A stretch of 64,000 bases of DNA from Nitrososphaeria archaeon. GTDB taxonomy: Archaea; Thermoproteota; Nitrososphaeria; JACIWG01. A program made the position numbers and the translations under genes. The stretch's first letter is position 1, and every line of letters starts with the position of its first letter. The notes under the pieces are model-generated. The model was given only the letters and a program-made list of their open reading frames with translations, was not told where the DNA came from and made no database searches. The stretch is taken from positions 1 to 64,000 of the forward strand of contig JAOAKB010000002.1 of assembly GCA_026413865.1 (NCBI GenBank). The letters are read 5' to 3'. Of the stretch, positions 25,668-35,358 are shown in pieces.

Positions 25668-26432
25668 TCATGATATGTAGCCTAATTTTTCCGAATCTGT
25701 TTCCTCACTTTTTTCTCTCTTAACATATTCTGAAAACTTTTTATGGAATGATAGTGCAAGGTCCTCCATTTTCCTTAAATCTATCTCAACATTAACAATT
25801 TTAGAAAATACTCTTAGTAGTGATAGTGGCGCTATAAGGTCTCTACCTGCCGTCAAATAGGTTTCTCCCAAGAGTATTATACCGTCTATGCCAAACCTTT
25901 TACCATACCCTACAAGGAGGCCGTTTACACCTGATATCACTCCTTCACCCTTAAACGGTATAACACCATATAGCCTAAGTTCTTCTAAAAGATCTCTTCT
26001 GGTGGCTATTCCATAAACGTTGACAGCCCATCTGTAAGAATATATTGGTGTTGCAGCAAATGTATAGATAATTTTTGGCCTATAAACTCTAATTTGATCA
26101 ACTATTTTATATGAAAGGTGATGTTGCCATTCTGGAGAAGAAGGTTGTGTTATTCCAGTAAATATTAGAAAACTTTTTTCTCCAACATCAGCATAATATA
26201 ATTGGAAAAGTTCATTCATAAGGTCTTCGACAACACCGTCATGTGATGATATCACAGGTGAAGCTAGATGTGATGCTTTTATGCATCCAACTTTGCTTGC
26301 ATTAAACTGTTCTATTAGATAGTCGGCAGCCTGCTTTCCAGTTAAACCCATACCTGGAAGACCGGCGACAAAAATCAGATTATCTTTGACTCTATTAGGG
26401 TCCAAGTTTATTTTTAAATCTAATCCAATCAT
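25668..26432 (-). CDS. PAC2 family protein (proteasome assembly chaperone-like)
   Basis: 254 aa with the PAC2 pattern: FVAGLPGMGLTGKQAADYLIEQ at 22-43, KASHLASPVISSHDGVV, then FLIFTGITQPSS and ISGVNGLLVGYGKRFGIDGIILLGET. Members in archaea form homomeric complexes that may bind assembly intermediates of the proteasome. It is on the same strand as the HMG-CoA reductase gene and lies downstream of it, 65 nt away. Confidence 0.82.
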   Translation of the reverse strand: MIGLDLKINLDPNRVKDNLIFVAGLPGMGLTGKQAADYLIEQFNASKVGCIKASHLASPVISSHDGVVEDLMNELFQLYYADVGEKSFLIFTGITQPSSPEWQHHLSYKIVDQIRVYRPKIIYTFAATPIYSYRWAVNVYGIATRRDLLEELRLYGVIPFKGEGVISGVNGLLVGYGKRFGIDGIILLGETYLTAGRDLIAPLSLLRVFSKIVNVEIDLRKMEDLALSFHKKFSEYVKREKSEETDSEKLGYIS

Positions 26433-26497
26433 AGCTTATACACTTACACTTTAAGAAAATTTTATTGTCACATAAATAGTTTTAGCGAAACAATTTT

Positions 26498-27775
26498 TTA
26501 CTGCTTTTGTTTTTTAAGTTCTTCTACAATTTCTTTTGCACGGTCAAAACGTATTTTACCCTCTTTAACCATAATTTCGACGGCCTTGTCAACAATATCT
26601 GGTGTAGCACCAGCCATAATAGCTATATTTCTAGCATGTAACTTCATGTGACCTCTCTGTATACCTTCTGTTGCAAGAGCCTTTAATGCAGCCAAATTTT
26701 GTATAAGGCCAACAGCACCCATAACTTCACCAAGTTCATCAGCTGTCTTTACATCAAGAATCTTTAACGCTATCCTAGCAACTGGATGGGTTTTCACTGC
26801 ACCACCAACAAGGCCTACGGCCATAGGCATTTCTAAAGATCCTACAAGGTCGCCTTCTTCATTCTTTTCCCAAACACTTAATGGAGAATATCTTCCAAAA
26901 CGTGAAGCATAAGCGTGTGCTCCAGCCTCTATAGCTCTATGGTCTTGTGCTGTAGCCAATGCCACAGCAATTACACCATTCATAATACCCTTATTATGTG
27001 TAGCAGCCCTATAGGGGTCAGCTGAAGCAAAAGCCCATGCGTCAACAATCCTGTCAACAACATCTTCACCACCAATCTCATTCTTATCTATTATTGTTCT
27101 TGCACGAACAAGTCGCCTGTCAGCCAAATTAGATATTATCCTCAACAAAACCCTTCCACCAGAAATATCTTCTAAATATGGTGCTATTGCTTCAGCCATC
27201 GTATTAACTGCATTTGCACCCATAGCATCCCTAACATCAACGATAACATGGGTTATAACCATAGGTCCTCTTAAAGTATCTATTATCCTTACTTCAATAT
27301 CTTTTGCACCACCACCCAAGCTTACGAGTGTTGGATCCTGTTCATTTGCAATCCTAATAAGTTCACTCTTATGCTCTAGAATCTTTAGCTTTGTACCCCA
27401 AGGATCTTTTATGTGAGTTAACTGTATTTGACCTATCATAATAGGACCTGTACTCGATGTAAATATGCCTCCTTTTGCTCTAGCCCATTTAGCAGCATTA
27501 CTTGCTGCGGCAACAACAGAAGGTTCTTCAATAACCATAGGAATAAGCTTATCCTTTCCATTAATCATAAAATTTACTGCAATAGCAAATGGATAAGCCA
27601 TAGTGCCAATAACATTTTCAATCATTCTGTCAGCAGTAGAAAGGTCAAGGTTGCCTATCTTTTTCAAAATCATCACTTCTTCTTCTGTAAGATTAGCGAA
27701 TTCAGATACTATTTTCAGCCTTTCTTCTAATGATAGCTTATAAAATCCTGAAATTCTTGATGTCTTATCAGACAT
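26498..27775 (-). CDS. mvaA: HMG-CoA reductase, class II
   Basis: 425 aa. All class II catalytic residues are found: E83/E84 in IEEPSVVAAAS, the cofactor loop DAMGANAVN (183-191), K262 in HNKGIMNG, D278 in QDHRAIEA and H380 in MKLHARNIA. The enzyme reduces HMG-CoA to mevalonate for archaeal isoprenoid lipids, or works in reverse. Most archaea use class I for this step; a class II enzyme as the mevalonate supplier is known in a few lineages. Direction and cofactor cannot be read from sequence. Confidence 0.93.
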   Translation of the reverse strand: MSDKTSRISGFYKLSLEERLKIVSEFANLTEEEVMILKKIGNLDLSTADRMIENVIGTMAYPFAIAVNFMINGKDKLIPMVIEEPSVVAAASNAAKWARAKGGIFTSSTGPIMIGQIQLTHIKDPWGTKLKILEHKSELIRIANEQDPTLVSLGGGAKDIEVRIIDTLRGPMVITHVIVDVRDAMGANAVNTMAEAIAPYLEDISGGRVLLRIISNLADRRLVRARTIIDKNEIGGEDVVDRIVDAWAFASADPYRAATHNKGIMNGVIAVALATAQDHRAIEAGAHAYASRFGRYSPLSVWEKNEEGDLVGSLEMPMAVGLVGGAVKTHPVARIALKILDVKTADELGEVMGAVGLIQNLAALKALATEGIQRGHMKLHARNIAIMAGATPDIVDKAVEIMVKEGKIRFDRAKEIVEELKKQKQ

Positions 27776-27925
27776 TTATCATCAAGAAACCGTACAATTA
27801 TAAATTTATATAGTTATAATTTATTTAAATAAATTTTTAGGCAAAGATTTAATATAAGAAAAATTTGATATTACTTTTTGCGATACCTTTATTTATAATT
27901 GTAAAACATTTTACTGTGACATTTT

Positions 27926-28681
27926 ATGATATTTAACATATTCTTTTTAGGAAATGCTGGATGTGGCAAAACAAGGTTAGCTTATGCTTTCAATAGATGG
28001 CTTAAAGGAAGAGGGTTTAAGTCTATTGTATGTAATCTTGATCCTGCCGCAGAATATTTTCCTTATACACCCGATTTTGACATTAAAGGATATGTTGATG
28101 CTAGGAAGCTTATGGTTGAAGAGGGTCTTGGTCCTAATGGGGCAATACTTTCTAGTGTTGACCGAATGCTTAAAATGTTTAGAGTCTGGTTTAATGATAT
28201 TCTAAATTATGATGTTGATTTCAGAATCTTTGATACACCAGGACAGCTTGAGATACTTCTTTACAGGAATAGTGCTATATCTATTATAAGCAAGATTGGA
28301 GAGAAGGGAAGAAATGTTGGCGTATTTCTGGTTGAAGCTAAGCTTGTTAGGGACCCTGTTTCTTTAACTGTTTTATTAATGCAGGCTAATATTACAAAGG
28401 TTAGGCTTGATATGCCAACAGTTCTTGTAATAAGCAAATCTGATTTGAAGCTAAGGAATGATTTGGAAATGCTTTTGTCTAATAGCGAGTACCTTGAGAA
28501 TAGGGTTGTTGTGGAAGGTGTTGGTGGCCAGAAGAGTGCTGCAATTTTGCTCTGTAAGGCTTTGGCTCAAATGCCTTGGCGTCAGAGAATCATTAAAGTT
28601 TCTTCTTCAAAGAGGAGTGGTTTTAAGAACCTTTACGAGATTATTAATGAGGCTATGTGTGTCTGTGGCGATTTAACATAA
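27926..28681 (+). CDS. GPN-loop GTPase
   Basis: 251 aa. P-loop GNAGCGKT at 9-16, the GPN insertion at 69-71 (GLGPNGA), FDTPGQLE as the switch G3 and SKSD as G4. GPN GTPases form homodimers; eukaryotic relatives assemble RNA polymerase II. The gene is normal in length and alone on its strand, convergent with the hydrolase gene 3 nt downstream. Confidence 0.92.
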   Translation: MIFNIFFLGNAGCGKTRLAYAFNRWLKGRGFKSIVCNLDPAAEYFPYTPDFDIKGYVDARKLMVEEGLGPNGAILSSVDRMLKMFRVWFNDILNYDVDFRIFDTPGQLEILLYRNSAISIISKIGEKGRNVGVFLVEAKLVRDPVSLTVLLMQANITKVRLDMPTVLVISKSDLKLRNDLEMLLSNSEYLENRVVVEGVGGQKSAAILLCKALAQMPWRQRIIKVSSSKRSGFKNLYEIINEAMCVCGDLT

Positions 28682-28683
28682 GA

Positions 28684-29466
28684 CTATTTTTGGAAAACTT
28701 TTTGAAAGAATTCTATTGTACGATTAATAGCCTGCCATTGCCAATCCCACTTATTAAACGTATGGTCTGAACCTTCTATGTAATATTTTTCTTTTGGTTC
28801 TAGAGCATTTTCGTAGAGTTTTTCAGCATGTGTTATTGGTACAAGCTGGTCTTTAGTTCCGTGAATTATTAAAATTGGCCTTGGAGAAATTTTTGAAACA
28901 CTTTTTAGAACATTATGCTTTAGCGCATCTATAACAAACTTTCTTCCTATCCTATCCCCTGTAGGCAAGTCAATATACGATTTTAAAAGAATTCTGTTTA
29001 AGCTCATTTCTCCAAACATGTTCTTAATACTTGATTCCATTTCCCTCAAATCTCCTGGACTACTCCATGTACAGACAGCCTTAATTCTTTCATCATCAGC
29101 AGCCTTTAAAATAGATATAACACCACCTAAACTTAATCCTATGACACCAATCTTATCTTTCAAGACCTCATTCCTGGTATAGAGGAAGTCTAGTGCACTA
29201 CCCAAATCTTTGACTTCGTCTGAAATTGTTATCGAATCATATGAGCCCTCACTTTCACCACAGCCTCTAAAATCAAACCTTAGCACAGCAAATCCTTTTT
29301 TACATAATTCTCTTGCAGCGTAAACGAATAGGCGATGAGCTTCAATTCTGTTTCCAGTGAAACCATGACATAATATTATTGATGGAGCAGGAATTTTATC
29401 TGGCACGTGAAGCATGCCAGCTACCTTTTCACCTTCACTTAGAAAAGTTACAAAAATTTCTTCCAT
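28684..29466 (-). CDS. Alpha/beta hydrolase
   Basis: 260 aa. Catalytic triad: Ser in GLSLGG (near 122), Asp in GTKDQLVP and His in GSDHTF. The oxyanion loop is CHGFTGNRIEAHRLF. The pattern is that of a dienelactone-hydrolase-like or acylaminoacyl-peptidase-like esterase. Cytoplasmic, substrate unknown. Confidence 0.87.
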   Translation of the reverse strand: MEEIFVTFLSEGEKVAGMLHVPDKIPAPSIILCHGFTGNRIEAHRLFVYAARELCKKGFAVLRFDFRGCGESEGSYDSITISDEVKDLGSALDFLYTRNEVLKDKIGVIGLSLGGVISILKAADDERIKAVCTWSSPGDLREMESSIKNMFGEMSLNRILLKSYIDLPTGDRIGRKFVIDALKHNVLKSVSKISPRPILIIHGTKDQLVPITHAEKLYENALEPKEKYYIEGSDHTFNKWDWQWQAINRTIEFFQKVFQK

Positions 29467-29542
29467 AAATAGAACTTCTTTTTAGATAAATAAAAAGTTT
29501 TTGCAAACATTTAAAATAGCGTATTTTAATAGAATATAGTGT

Positions 29543-30664
29543 ATGAAGATTGCATTTCTTAGAAGTTTTACTTTAAAGAAAAGCGATTCTATGGCAACGG
29601 ATATGATAGGCTATGGTGCTACAATACCAGATGCAATTGTAGAAGAAATGCGAAAAAAGGGTGTTGAAGTTATCGACATAATTCCTTATGTTGAAGAGAC
29701 TTCACCAACAGTTTCTAAGCTTCAATGGATTTACGAGGGCTATAAGCAGTTAATTGATATTATATCAAAGGATAATTTTGACTACATCTTTATATTCCAT
29801 ATATTTCACCATTTTCCAAGTGAAATAAAGAGAATTTTATGTGATTTTAAAAGCAAGATAAGGTTATGTGGATACACGCATGGAAGCCACTGGAATCCTA
29901 CAGATGTCTTCAGGTTCATAAACTATCCTGACATGGAGATAACGGATTTAGCAAATCTATATGTTATGGACATGATATTTCAGGTTTCAGAATATGCTGT
30001 TAAGGTTATGGATGATGAAATTAGAAAATTTAATGAAAACATAGCTAGAAAGTTGTATGAGAAGTATAGGGTTGTAGGCTTACCAATTAATGCTAAACTT
30101 ATAGAAAGATATAGAACTGACAAAAAATTCGAAAAACTCACTATAGTATTTAATCATAATCTTATTTCAAGCAAAAATCCTATAATGTTTGTAAGAGTAA
30201 TGGATAAACTTTTAAAAAAGTATGATATTCAAGTAATTTTCACTCGAAGCATTTGTGACGACATGCAAATTGACTTAGCGCTAAAAGATTTTAAGAAAAA
30301 ATATTCTGATAAAGTGTTTTTTATAGAAAAACCTGGGGCAGACCCATATTATCCTATATTATGGAAATCACATATACAAGTTTCTACTGCAACACATGAA
30401 ACATTTGGAGTAGCAACCGTTGAAGCAATGTATACAGGAAACTGTTGTATACTTCCAAACCATTGTAGTTATCCAGAAATAACAAGAGGATATGAAGAAT
30501 GTCTTTACGAGTATAATGAGGAAGAGCTTTACAGAAAACTTGTTTATGTAATAGAAAATGAAAATATAAGAAGAAAGATTGGAGACGAATTGAGCAAGAG
30601 AGCAAAAACATATGTTCCTGAAACTGTTGTCTCAAAGATAGTTGATTATATGGAAAAATTTTAG
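29543..30664 (+). CDS. GT4-type glycosyltransferase, similar to queuosine mannosyltransferases
   Basis: 373 aa. GT-B fold with donor-binding end STATHETFGVATVEAMYTG and the nearby CCILPNHCSYPEI. That block resembles the GTDC1/QTMAN family, which glycosylates tRNA queuosine, and is unlike common teichoic or S-layer transferases. The N-terminal half has HHFPSEI and GYTHGSHWNP. Acceptor unknown; similarity to QTMAN is by motif and should be taken as a lead. Confidence 0.72.
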   Translation: MKIAFLRSFTLKKSDSMATDMIGYGATIPDAIVEEMRKKGVEVIDIIPYVEETSPTVSKLQWIYEGYKQLIDIISKDNFDYIFIFHIFHHFPSEIKRILCDFKSKIRLCGYTHGSHWNPTDVFRFINYPDMEITDLANLYVMDMIFQVSEYAVKVMDDEIRKFNENIARKLYEKYRVVGLPINAKLIERYRTDKKFEKLTIVFNHNLISSKNPIMFVRVMDKLLKKYDIQVIFTRSICDDMQIDLALKDFKKKYSDKVFFIEKPGADPYYPILWKSHIQVSTATHETFGVATVEAMYTGNCCILPNHCSYPEITRGYEECLYEYNEEELYRKLVYVIENENIRRKIGDELSKRAKTYVPETVVSKIVDYMEKF

Positions 30665-30734
30665 AAAAAGAGAACATCACTTTTATAAAATATTTAAATA
30701 TAACCTTATATCATCTATTTTATTGTAGATAATT

Positions 30735-31367
30735 ATGGAAGTTGATAAAATTTATCAACTTGCTATGGAATTTAAACCTTTTGAAGTCGAAAACGAGGTG
30801 AAAAGGCTTCTTTCTGAAGGTGTGGATCCAGAACTAATTTTAATACAACTTCGTAAAGCTATGATAGATGCCTGTGAAAGGTTTGGTAAAGAGTTTGCAT
30901 TACCGCAACTTTCTGCAATAATAGCTGCCTTTAACATGGGATACAATATCTTGAAGGATAAAGTAAAGGTGAATGTGAAGGGTAAAATTCTTATGGGTAC
31001 ACTTGGTTCAATGCATTATATTGGCAAGGATATTATTAAGGTTCTTTACATGGCTGATGGATTTGAAGTTATAGACTTGGGTGAAAACCTGATGGCAGAA
31101 AATTTTATAAAAGGAATTATAGAACATATGCCTCATTTAGTTGGAATTTCAATGTTTTTAACTAATGCGATTTTTGAGCTTGGTAAGATTGTAGATTTCT
31201 TGGAAAAGGAGGGCTTAAGGGATAGGGTTAAAGTTATAGTTGGAGGAGTTCAAGGTAATAGGTATATTGCGGAAAAGTATCGTTTAGACGGTTGGGGACA
31301 TGATCCTAAAACTGCTTTAGAACTTGCTAATAGACTTGTTTCGGAGGCGCGTGCAAAATATGGCTGA
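30735..31367 (+). CDS. Corrinoid (B12-binding) protein of methyltransferase system
   Basis: 210 aa. Residues 1-80 are the helical cap typical of MtaC/MttC-type proteins. Residues 82-205 are the B12-binding domain. The cobalt ligand motif DxHxxG reads GSMHYIGKD: H94 and G97 remain but the Asp is Ser92. The gene ends in an 8-nt overlap with the next methyltransferase, so the two are translated together. It should carry methyl groups between a substrate methyltransferase and the partner. Confidence 0.87.
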   Translation: MEVDKIYQLAMEFKPFEVENEVKRLLSEGVDPELILIQLRKAMIDACERFGKEFALPQLSAIIAAFNMGYNILKDKVKVNVKGKILMGTLGSMHYIGKDIIKVLYMADGFEVIDLGENLMAENFIKGIIEHMPHLVGISMFLTNAIFELGKIVDFLEKEGLRDRVKVIVGGVQGNRYIAEKYRLDGWGHDPKTALELANRLVSEARAKYG

Positions 31368-32478
31368 AGTAACAGGTCTTGAAAGAGCCTTAACATACTT
31401 ACGTGGTGAAAAACCTGATAAGATGCCGATATGGTTAGAGTCTGTCTATTTGGCTTGGCAATATTCTGGCACATCAAGCCTAAAAGAATACATTTACGAC
31501 TCTAAGGCAATAGCTTTAGGACATATCAGGGTAGCTGAAAAGTTTAGGGTAGACATTACTGGCGTTAACACTGACCAATGGGTTATGTACGAAATATTGG
31601 GTGCAGAGGTTGAAATTTTAGACCATGTTGTTCAAGCAAAGATACCACCCTGGCGTTACAGGCCTGACAGAAGCGTTTACGACAGATTTTTTGAGAAGGT
31701 TGAAAGAATTGAAAAGAATTTGAGTGAATTTGATCCAAGAAGATGTAGGAGAGCGAAGACACTATTTGACGCCTGGAAGATTGTAGCGGAAAAGATTGGG
31801 AAGAAAGTTCTTTTGAGACAAGGAATTCTTGGACCAGCTGCAACGTTAGCGCTTACAATTGGAATGACAGAGGTTATGAGGGATGTTATGATATTTCCAG
31901 ACCTTATGGGTACTTTAACTAGAATGGTTAGGGGGCCTTTGATGGAATGGACTGTTGATGTAGCCTATAAGATGGTTGAGGCTGTAAACTTTACGAATTT
32001 TTGTATGGGATTCAGTGGCTATGATAGGTCTCTTTTAAATCCTGAGTTAAGAGAATGGCTTGCCCAACTAGATTTAGAATACTTGAGTAAGGTTAGAGAA
32101 AGGATAGGCAATGATGTGCCTATAACGACTCACGTATGCAGTTGGGACCCAGACTTAGACTTTATTTATGAAAAATTCGGTAAACCTAAGCTCATTAACG
32201 AACTACAATTTTATGCTCCAGGTTCAACATATCCTCTTGAAAGGGCTGTTGAAAAATTTGGGGACAAGATTCCATTATGCGCTGGAATAGACCATCTGGG
32301 ACCACTTTTTACAGGTACACCGGATGATGTTGAAATGATGGTCAAACATTCTATAGAATTGGGTAGAAATTGTATAAGTTTCGCTTTAGGTCCAGGATGT
32401 GGTTTAAGTCCAAATACACCAGAAGAAAATCTTCTAAAAATTTCAGAAGCTAGAGACAAGTATGGAAGGTATAGGTGA
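31360..32478 (+). CDS. MtaA/CmuA-type methyltransferase (URO-D fold)
   Basis: 372 aa from ATG 31360, which overlaps the corrinoid gene by ATGGCTGA; the frame extends 12 codons upstream but the overlap start is favoured. The zinc site of MtaA-type methyltransferases is complete: H258 and C260 in THVCSW and C347 in GPGCGLSPNTPEENL. The GPAATLAL and LQFYAPG regions line the barrel. It probably transfers methyl between the corrinoid protein and a substrate or carrier; which side is not clear. Confidence 0.82.
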   Translation: MAEVTGLERALTYLRGEKPDKMPIWLESVYLAWQYSGTSSLKEYIYDSKAIALGHIRVAEKFRVDITGVNTDQWVMYEILGAEVEILDHVVQAKIPPWRYRPDRSVYDRFFEKVERIEKNLSEFDPRRCRRAKTLFDAWKIVAEKIGKKVLLRQGILGPAATLALTIGMTEVMRDVMIFPDLMGTLTRMVRGPLMEWTVDVAYKMVEAVNFTNFCMGFSGYDRSLLNPELREWLAQLDLEYLSKVRERIGNDVPITTHVCSWDPDLDFIYEKFGKPKLINELQFYAPGSTYPLERAVEKFGDKIPLCAGIDHLGPLFTGTPDDVEMMVKHSIELGRNCISFALGPGCGLSPNTPEENLLKISEARDKYGRYR

Positions 32479-32499
32479 AAGATTCTAGGTTGATCGATT

Positions 32500-33831
32500 T
32501 TGCCACTTATTGGTAGATTTAGTGGGAAAAAAGAGAAGATCTCCTATAGTCTAGGTGCATTTGGAGAGTCACTGATATTCGCTATTATTGCAACTTACCT
32601 AACATACTTTTATATTGATATTGTTCATCTTGATGCTATTTTAGTTGGAATAGGTTATATGACAGCTTATGGTATATGGAATTCAATAAACGATATGATA
32701 GCAGGATACCTTTCTGATAGAACAAAAAGTAGTTGGGGGCGAAGGATACCATACGTTCTTTTCTTTTCACCTTTAATGATCTTACTCTTTACTTTGATGT
32801 GGTCTCCTCCACTTGGAGGACAAGCATTATCTGACCCTACAAATTTCTATATATTTGGATATTTTATATTAGTTGTATTTTCTTTTGAGTTTGTTTACAC
32901 ATTAGTTGATGTTGGATGGAATGCACTTTTTCCAGAAATGTATACTAGCTTAAGTGAAAGAAGTGAGGTTGCAGTTTATAGGCAGGTTTTTGCAACAATA
33001 GGAGTAATAATAACCTTTATTCTCGCACCACAGATTATAACACAATTTACTAAAATTTTTGGACAATTTCAAGGATGGATTATTGTTGGTTTAACATTAG
33101 GCTTCATGGGAGGATGCTCATTTCTTCTTTCACTTTTAGGAAGCAAGGAAAAAAAGGAGTATGTGGCTAAAGGATCTTTACCAATCAAAGAAACATTTCT
33201 GATAACCTTCAAGAACAAATCATTTATTACAGCAGCATTTCTAATCCTAACCACAAGCTGGATTTGGAGTATGTTAGAGGCTATGACACCATTTATTGTA
33301 AAACATTTTTTGGGAGGAGATATTGGCGATATAACGATAGTTGGCGCACCAATGATAATCTGTCCAATATTATTTTATCCCGTTTGGAGAAAAATTTGTG
33401 TAAAATTTGGTTCCAGAATCACACTTGCTCTTGCCACAATATTGATGACTTCAGGACTACTTGTTCTAACACTTTGGGCACACTCTATAATAGAAGGAGT
33501 AATTTTAACAGCCTTTTTCGGCGCAGTAAATGGTGGTGTACAACTTTCTAGGGAACTTTTGATACCTGATGTAATAGACGAGGATGCAATGAAGACAGGT
33601 TTTAGAAGGGAGGGCGTATATTATGGTGCTCGCACTTTTGTAGACAGATTTGCTCTAGCACTCACTGGATTAGGTACCGCTTTTATCTTTGGATTAAGTG
33701 GGTATGTTGCAGGCGAAGTACAGTCAATTGAAGTTATTTGGAGTATGCGTTTAGGAATGGCATTTATTATAATTGTTGCATTAAGTGTTTTCCTTATTGC
33801 AGTAAAATATTATCCTCTAGGAAGAAAATAA
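32500..33831 (+). CDS. GPH-family (MFS) cation symporter
   Basis: 443 aa from a TTG at 32500, about 12 membrane spans. The N-terminal KISYSLGAFGESL, DMIAGYLSDRTKSSWGRRIPY and the later GVYYGARTFVDRFALAL are signatures of the glycoside-pentoside-hexuronide symporter group. It lies 21 nt after the methyltransferase gene and is likely in the same operon, making it the probable importer of the methylated substrate. Substrate unknown. Confidence 0.88.
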   Translation: MPLIGRFSGKKEKISYSLGAFGESLIFAIIATYLTYFYIDIVHLDAILVGIGYMTAYGIWNSINDMIAGYLSDRTKSSWGRRIPYVLFFSPLMILLFTLMWSPPLGGQALSDPTNFYIFGYFILVVFSFEFVYTLVDVGWNALFPEMYTSLSERSEVAVYRQVFATIGVIITFILAPQIITQFTKIFGQFQGWIIVGLTLGFMGGCSFLLSLLGSKEKKEYVAKGSLPIKETFLITFKNKSFITAAFLILTTSWIWSMLEAMTPFIVKHFLGGDIGDITIVGAPMIICPILFYPVWRKICVKFGSRITLALATILMTSGLLVLTLWAHSIIEGVILTAFFGAVNGGVQLSRELLIPDVIDEDAMKTGFRREGVYYGARTFVDRFALALTGLGTAFIFGLSGYVAGEVQSIEVIWSMRLGMAFIIIVALSVFLIAVKYYPLGRK

Positions 33832-33880
33832 AAATAGTTTCAATATCCCCTTATATTTGTTGATAATAATTTAAAATTTT

Positions 33881-35257
33881 TTAGCCTAACATTGTTGTAG
33901 GATTGAGAATGTTATTTGGGTCAAAGAGTTTCTTGATTCCAGATAAAAGTTCTATAACCTTCGGATCCACATACTTATAGAATTCCTTTACTCTCGCCTT
34001 ACCAACCCCATGCTCGCCAGTAATAACACCACCCAAATTTAGTGTAGCCTCATATATTTCGTTCCTTATCTTTTCACAGTTTTCAAGGTCTTTCCTTAAA
34101 ATATGTGGATGTATGTTTCCATCACCAGCATGACCGTAGGCGGGTATTTCAGTATTATATTTTGAAGCTATCCTATCAAGCTCGTCGGCAAGTTTTCCCA
34201 TTTGAGCTGGTGGAACGGTAACATCGAGCACATCTGAAGAGAGAGGCTTTAATGCTGCTAGAACATTTTTTCTAATCTTCCAAACCCTATTTTCTTCACT
34301 TCCTTCAGCTATTCTAGGTTCTAGACTATTATGTTCTAAACAGAAGTCGCTTGCCTTTTCTGCTTCACTAAAAACAATATCTTTTTTTCCAGCCAACTGT
34401 ATAAGTAAAAGCACAGGACCAGGAATATCAGTATACCATGTTTCACCCAAATCTTTTGCAGAAATATCCATACACTTGTTCTCCACATACTCGAGCGAGA
34501 GTGGTTCTATTCCACTAGATAGTATTGGTGCTACCGCACTGAAAGCATCATGCCTATTATTGAATGGAACAAGAAGTGTTAACTGATATTCTGGCTTAGG
34601 CAAGAGCTTTACAGTAGTCTTTGTAACTATTCCAAGTATTCCTCCACTTCCAACAATCAATTGGATAAGGCTTGATGTAACATTATCCTTTATAAGTTTA
34701 CCACCTAAATTTAATATTTCACCTGTGGGTAGAACAACTTCCAAACCCTTAACATGATGTCTCATAACACCATGCTTTACAGCCCTAGCACCACCAGAAT
34801 TGTTTACGGTTATAGCACCCATAGAAGCCTGCTCGTTTGCAGGATAGGGTGGAAAGATGAATCCAGCTGAAGTAACTATCCGCCCAAACTCCTCTAAAGT
34901 AACACCCGGCTCAACCAAAGCCATCATGTTATCCTTGTCTATGATAACATTCTTCATCCTCTCCAAAGAGATTATGATACCATCTTTTGTTGGAACAGCT
35001 GCAGCTACAACACCAGTCCCTCCACCCCTTGGATAAATGGGTATCCTTTTTTCATTTGCAAGTTTAACTATCTTTGAAACCTGCTCTGTACTTATAGGTT
35101 TTACAACAATACAGTTTGTTGAAGGCTTTATCGAACTTGCAACAAAAGTTTCATCATACAAGTATGGTTCAATCTGCTCCTTTTTAGACAACACATAATC
35201 CTTTCCAACAATATTTTCAAGCTCCAAAATCAAACTATTAGGAAACGTCATAAACAA
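33881..35257 (-). CDS. FAD-linked oxidase, GlcD/D-lactate dehydrogenase family
   Basis: 458 aa. The FAD_binding_4 domain is visible with PRGGGTGVVAAAVP (76-89), NNSGGARAVKHG and VGSGGILGIVT; the C-terminal cap has YGHAGDGNIHPHI and ITGEHGVGKARV. The family oxidises glycolate, lactate or related 2-hydroxyacids. It is convergent with the GPH transporter gene, so regulation may differ. No GlcE, GlcF or LutA partner is in view. Confidence 0.88.
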   Translation of the reverse strand: MFMTFPNSLILELENIVGKDYVLSKKEQIEPYLYDETFVASSIKPSTNCIVVKPISTEQVSKIVKLANEKRIPIYPRGGGTGVVAAAVPTKDGIIISLERMKNVIIDKDNMMALVEPGVTLEEFGRIVTSAGFIFPPYPANEQASMGAITVNNSGGARAVKHGVMRHHVKGLEVVLPTGEILNLGGKLIKDNVTSSLIQLIVGSGGILGIVTKTTVKLLPKPEYQLTLLVPFNNRHDAFSAVAPILSSGIEPLSLEYVENKCMDISAKDLGETWYTDIPGPVLLLIQLAGKKDIVFSEAEKASDFCLEHNSLEPRIAEGSEENRVWKIRKNVLAALKPLSSDVLDVTVPPAQMGKLADELDRIASKYNTEIPAYGHAGDGNIHPHILRKDLENCEKIRNEIYEATLNLGGVITGEHGVGKARVKEFYKYVDPKVIELLSGIKKLFDPNNILNPTTMLG

Positions 35258-35358
35258 TCGTATAATGGTTTAACATGCTTATAAGATAAAGGTTTTGCTG
35301 TAACAAAAATTTTTTATATAATACTACTATAATAATTTAATGCGATGGTGACTTAGGC

